Shown here: positions 62,661-64,000 of the stretch, in pieces | How the letters are laid out: each line of letters starts with the position of its first letter | Numbering within the stretch: the first letter of the stretch is position 1 | Program-made: the position numbers and the translations under genes | Source: Chitinophagales bacterium | GTDB lineage: Bacteria > Bacteroidota > Bacteroidia > Chitinophagales > UBA2359 | NCBI GenBank assembly: GCA_041392475.1 | Contig: JAWKLZ010000001.1 | Span: 434,001 to 498,000 of the forward strand | DNA: 64,000 nt | Direction of reading: 5' to 3' | Notes under the pieces: generated by a model | What the model saw: only the letters and a program-made list of their open reading frames with translations | Told to the model about the DNA's origin: nothing | Databases searched by the model: none

Positions 62661-64000
62661 ATGACGATTAAAGAACTTTGTATAATTGGTACAGAAAAAA
62701 CCGTATTTGACTGGTATGAAGATGTAATGGATTTTTTGAAGGGAGAAGAAATCGAAGAGTCTGTGATTGAAGAATACGACTTAGTAGGCATCCTCATAGA
62801 TCTTAAACATCCTTATAAACTCACCAAACAATACGATAAAATACTTGAATTGGAAGCTGTTTTGAGAGAAAACCAAAAACCTTTGTTTGAGAAGATGGAG
62901 ATGTATTTGATGTCGGATATGCTTCCTTATTACTGCTTCCAAAAAGATAAGAAGATGTTATCTTCTTATGTGGATAGATATATTGAGAATCCTTTGCAAG
63001 ATATTGATTTATTGTTTAGCTCTACCCGTTTTTTGATTTACTACAACCATGCTGATTTGGTCGAAAAACTTAATCGAAACATTTACCAAATTGTAAGCGA
63101 CTCTCCCAAAGTATGGGGAGGAAACATGGAAATGGCAGGAGCATTGTTGCTAATAGAAAGCCAAAAATATTATGAAAAATACCAAGAAACAGGCGTATTA
63201 GACCTTACCGAACTAGGCAAGGATATGGATAAGTTTGATTACAAGAATGATGGCCCATTATTGGCTTTTTTGAATGAAGCACTTCAATGTGACTACACTT
63301 CTGATTTGAATCAACTAAAGACGCAGTTCAAGAAAGACAGAGAAATGTTTTTGAATCACTTAGCGATTTACTTCAATAGGTATATGCACGAAAGAGGTAT
63401 TTCTTTTTTGATTAGCGGCGAGATATGGAATCTAATCATTAGTTATTGGATGGAAGAAAACAAAAAGCAACACAACAAAACTAATCGCTTTTTTGGCTTC
63501 AAAACCAATACCTTAGATAGATTTTTGGCAACTAAGGGAGGGATGTTTGTAGATTATCGAATGGATGTTTTTGCTGGACTATGGGGAGCGTGTTATTTAT
63601 ACGATTTTCTTTTATCGCTCCAATTGATTGACCAAAAATTGCACCAATCCTTCAAAGCCTTCTATGACAAGAATACCAAAATATTTACAAACGGGGGTAA
63701 CTTTAATTTGTGGCAATACAGTTTTGTCCATCAATGGTCAAAACCTGACAGTGTGAAAGAAGAAGTATGGGAAAAAGAAAAGCAAATCTTTTTGGATAGT
63801 TTTGAACTCAAAAAAGAGGTATCTAACAAACCCATATTAAATCCAGAATGGTATGAAGAGGAGGATGAAATGGAAAAAGAAGATATAGAGCAGATCATGA
63901 ATACGCTTGTTGGGGATGTTCTCAAAAAACCTCCTATTGTAGAAAATAAAGAGGAAGTTGCGACTTCTTCTACGAAAGTCAAACTACCCAGAAAATTCGG
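62661..64000 (+). CDS. large unrecognised protein, 3' end outside the window
   Basis: Open from ATG 62661 (MTIKELCIIGTEKTVFDWYE) to the last base, at least 446 codons. No signal peptide or membrane segments. The protein is helical, rich in aromatic residues in its centre (YFNRYMHERGISFLISGEIW, FFGFKTNTLDRFLATKGG, VDYRMDVFAGLWGACYLYDF) and turns acidic near the end (EWYEEEDEMEKED). It follows the SEC-C gene after 34 bases and is probably cotranscribed. I do not recognise a family and cannot see the C-terminus. Confidence 0.7.
   Translation, partial: MTIKELCIIGTEKTVFDWYEDVMDFLKGEEIEESVIEEYDLVGILIDLKHPYKLTKQYDKILELEAVLRENQKPLFEKMEMYLMSDMLPYYCFQKDKKMLSSYVDRYIENPLQDIDLLFSSTRFLIYYNHADLVEKLNRNIYQIVSDSPKVWGGNMEMAGALLLIESQKYYEKYQETGVLDLTELGKDMDKFDYKNDGPLLAFLNEALQCDYTSDLNQLKTQFKKDREMFLNHLAIYFNRYMHERGISFLISGEIWNLIISYWMEENKKQHNKTNRFFGFKTNTLDRFLATKGGMFVDYRMDVFAGLWGACYLYDFLLSLQLIDQKLHQSFKAFYDKNTKIFTNGGNFNLWQYSFVHQWSKPDSVKEEVWEKEKQIFLDSFELKKEVSNKPILNPEWYEEEDEMEKEDIEQIMNTLVGDVLKKPPIVENKEEVATSSTKVKLPRKF

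Overview
The window is chromosomal DNA from a Bacteroidota bacterium, probably a free-living, gliding or marine/activated-sludge type lineage such as Saprospiria or a relative; I cannot fix the genus from sequence alone. The lineage call rests on a protein with a type IX secretion C-terminal sorting domain, a SusC-like TonB-dependent receptor with DUF4249 lipoproteins, ribosomal protein THX, many lipoproteins with Bacteroidota-style signals, promoters of the TAnnTTTG type, and generally weak Shine-Dalgarno sequences.

Layout. (1) 1-3.84 kb: an AT-rich block with the end of an FHA-like gene, a large TIR-TPR-WG-WD40 protein and a secreted protein of unknown function; this looks like an accessory signalling or defence cassette cut by the window edge. 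(2) 3.84-9.4 kb: an insertion-sequence graveyard. A truncated transposase and a decayed IS3 orfB flank an IS4-family element (5343-8165, 20-bp terminal repeats), which is itself split by an intact 1330-bp IS (6433-7762, 22-bp terminal repeats, 8-bp target duplication). A 3' relic of an alkaline phosphatase gene lies at the left edge and the intact alkaline phosphatase at the right edge. (3) 9.4-33.3 kb: ordinary core genome with thx, a LuxR-type response regulator, a T9SS cargo protein, miaA, an MFS carrier, the ccsA-yajC-ybbR cluster, thioredoxin-fold proteins, an ArsR repressor, the three-subunit proton-translocating transhydrogenase (pntAA-pntAB-pntB), an astacin-like metalloprotease, trhO with a small Cys-rich partner, and terC. 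(4) 33.4-39.7 kb: a glycosyltransferase, a TIR protein with an EAD11-like adaptor tail, a second 3' gene relic (of the amidohydrolase next door), a beta-propeller lipoprotein, the amidohydrolase and argH. (5) 39.9-43.4 kb: a two-gene beta-glucan degradation unit (GH16 + GH3). (6) 43.4-51 kb: two copies of a 141-142-bp palindromic MITE-like repeat, an Uma2 nuclease-fold protein, an ABC permease fused to an M1 peptidase with its ATPase, ldcA, and a 54-bp tandem repeat array. (7) 51-64 kb: PAP2 phosphatase, TraB/GumN protein, flotillin + NfeD-like pair, TM2 protein, a protein made of short repeats, a TonB receptor with two tandem DUF4249 lipoproteins, a SEC-C protein and a large unrecognised gene running off the end.

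The two TIR proteins are the best candidates for an undescribed system. One carries its own sensor-like repeats (TPR, WG, WD40) next to an FHA gene; the other carries an effector-associated adaptor domain that by family logic should dock on a partner with a matching domain elsewhere in the genome. No CRISPR array, rRNA or tRNA gene was seen.
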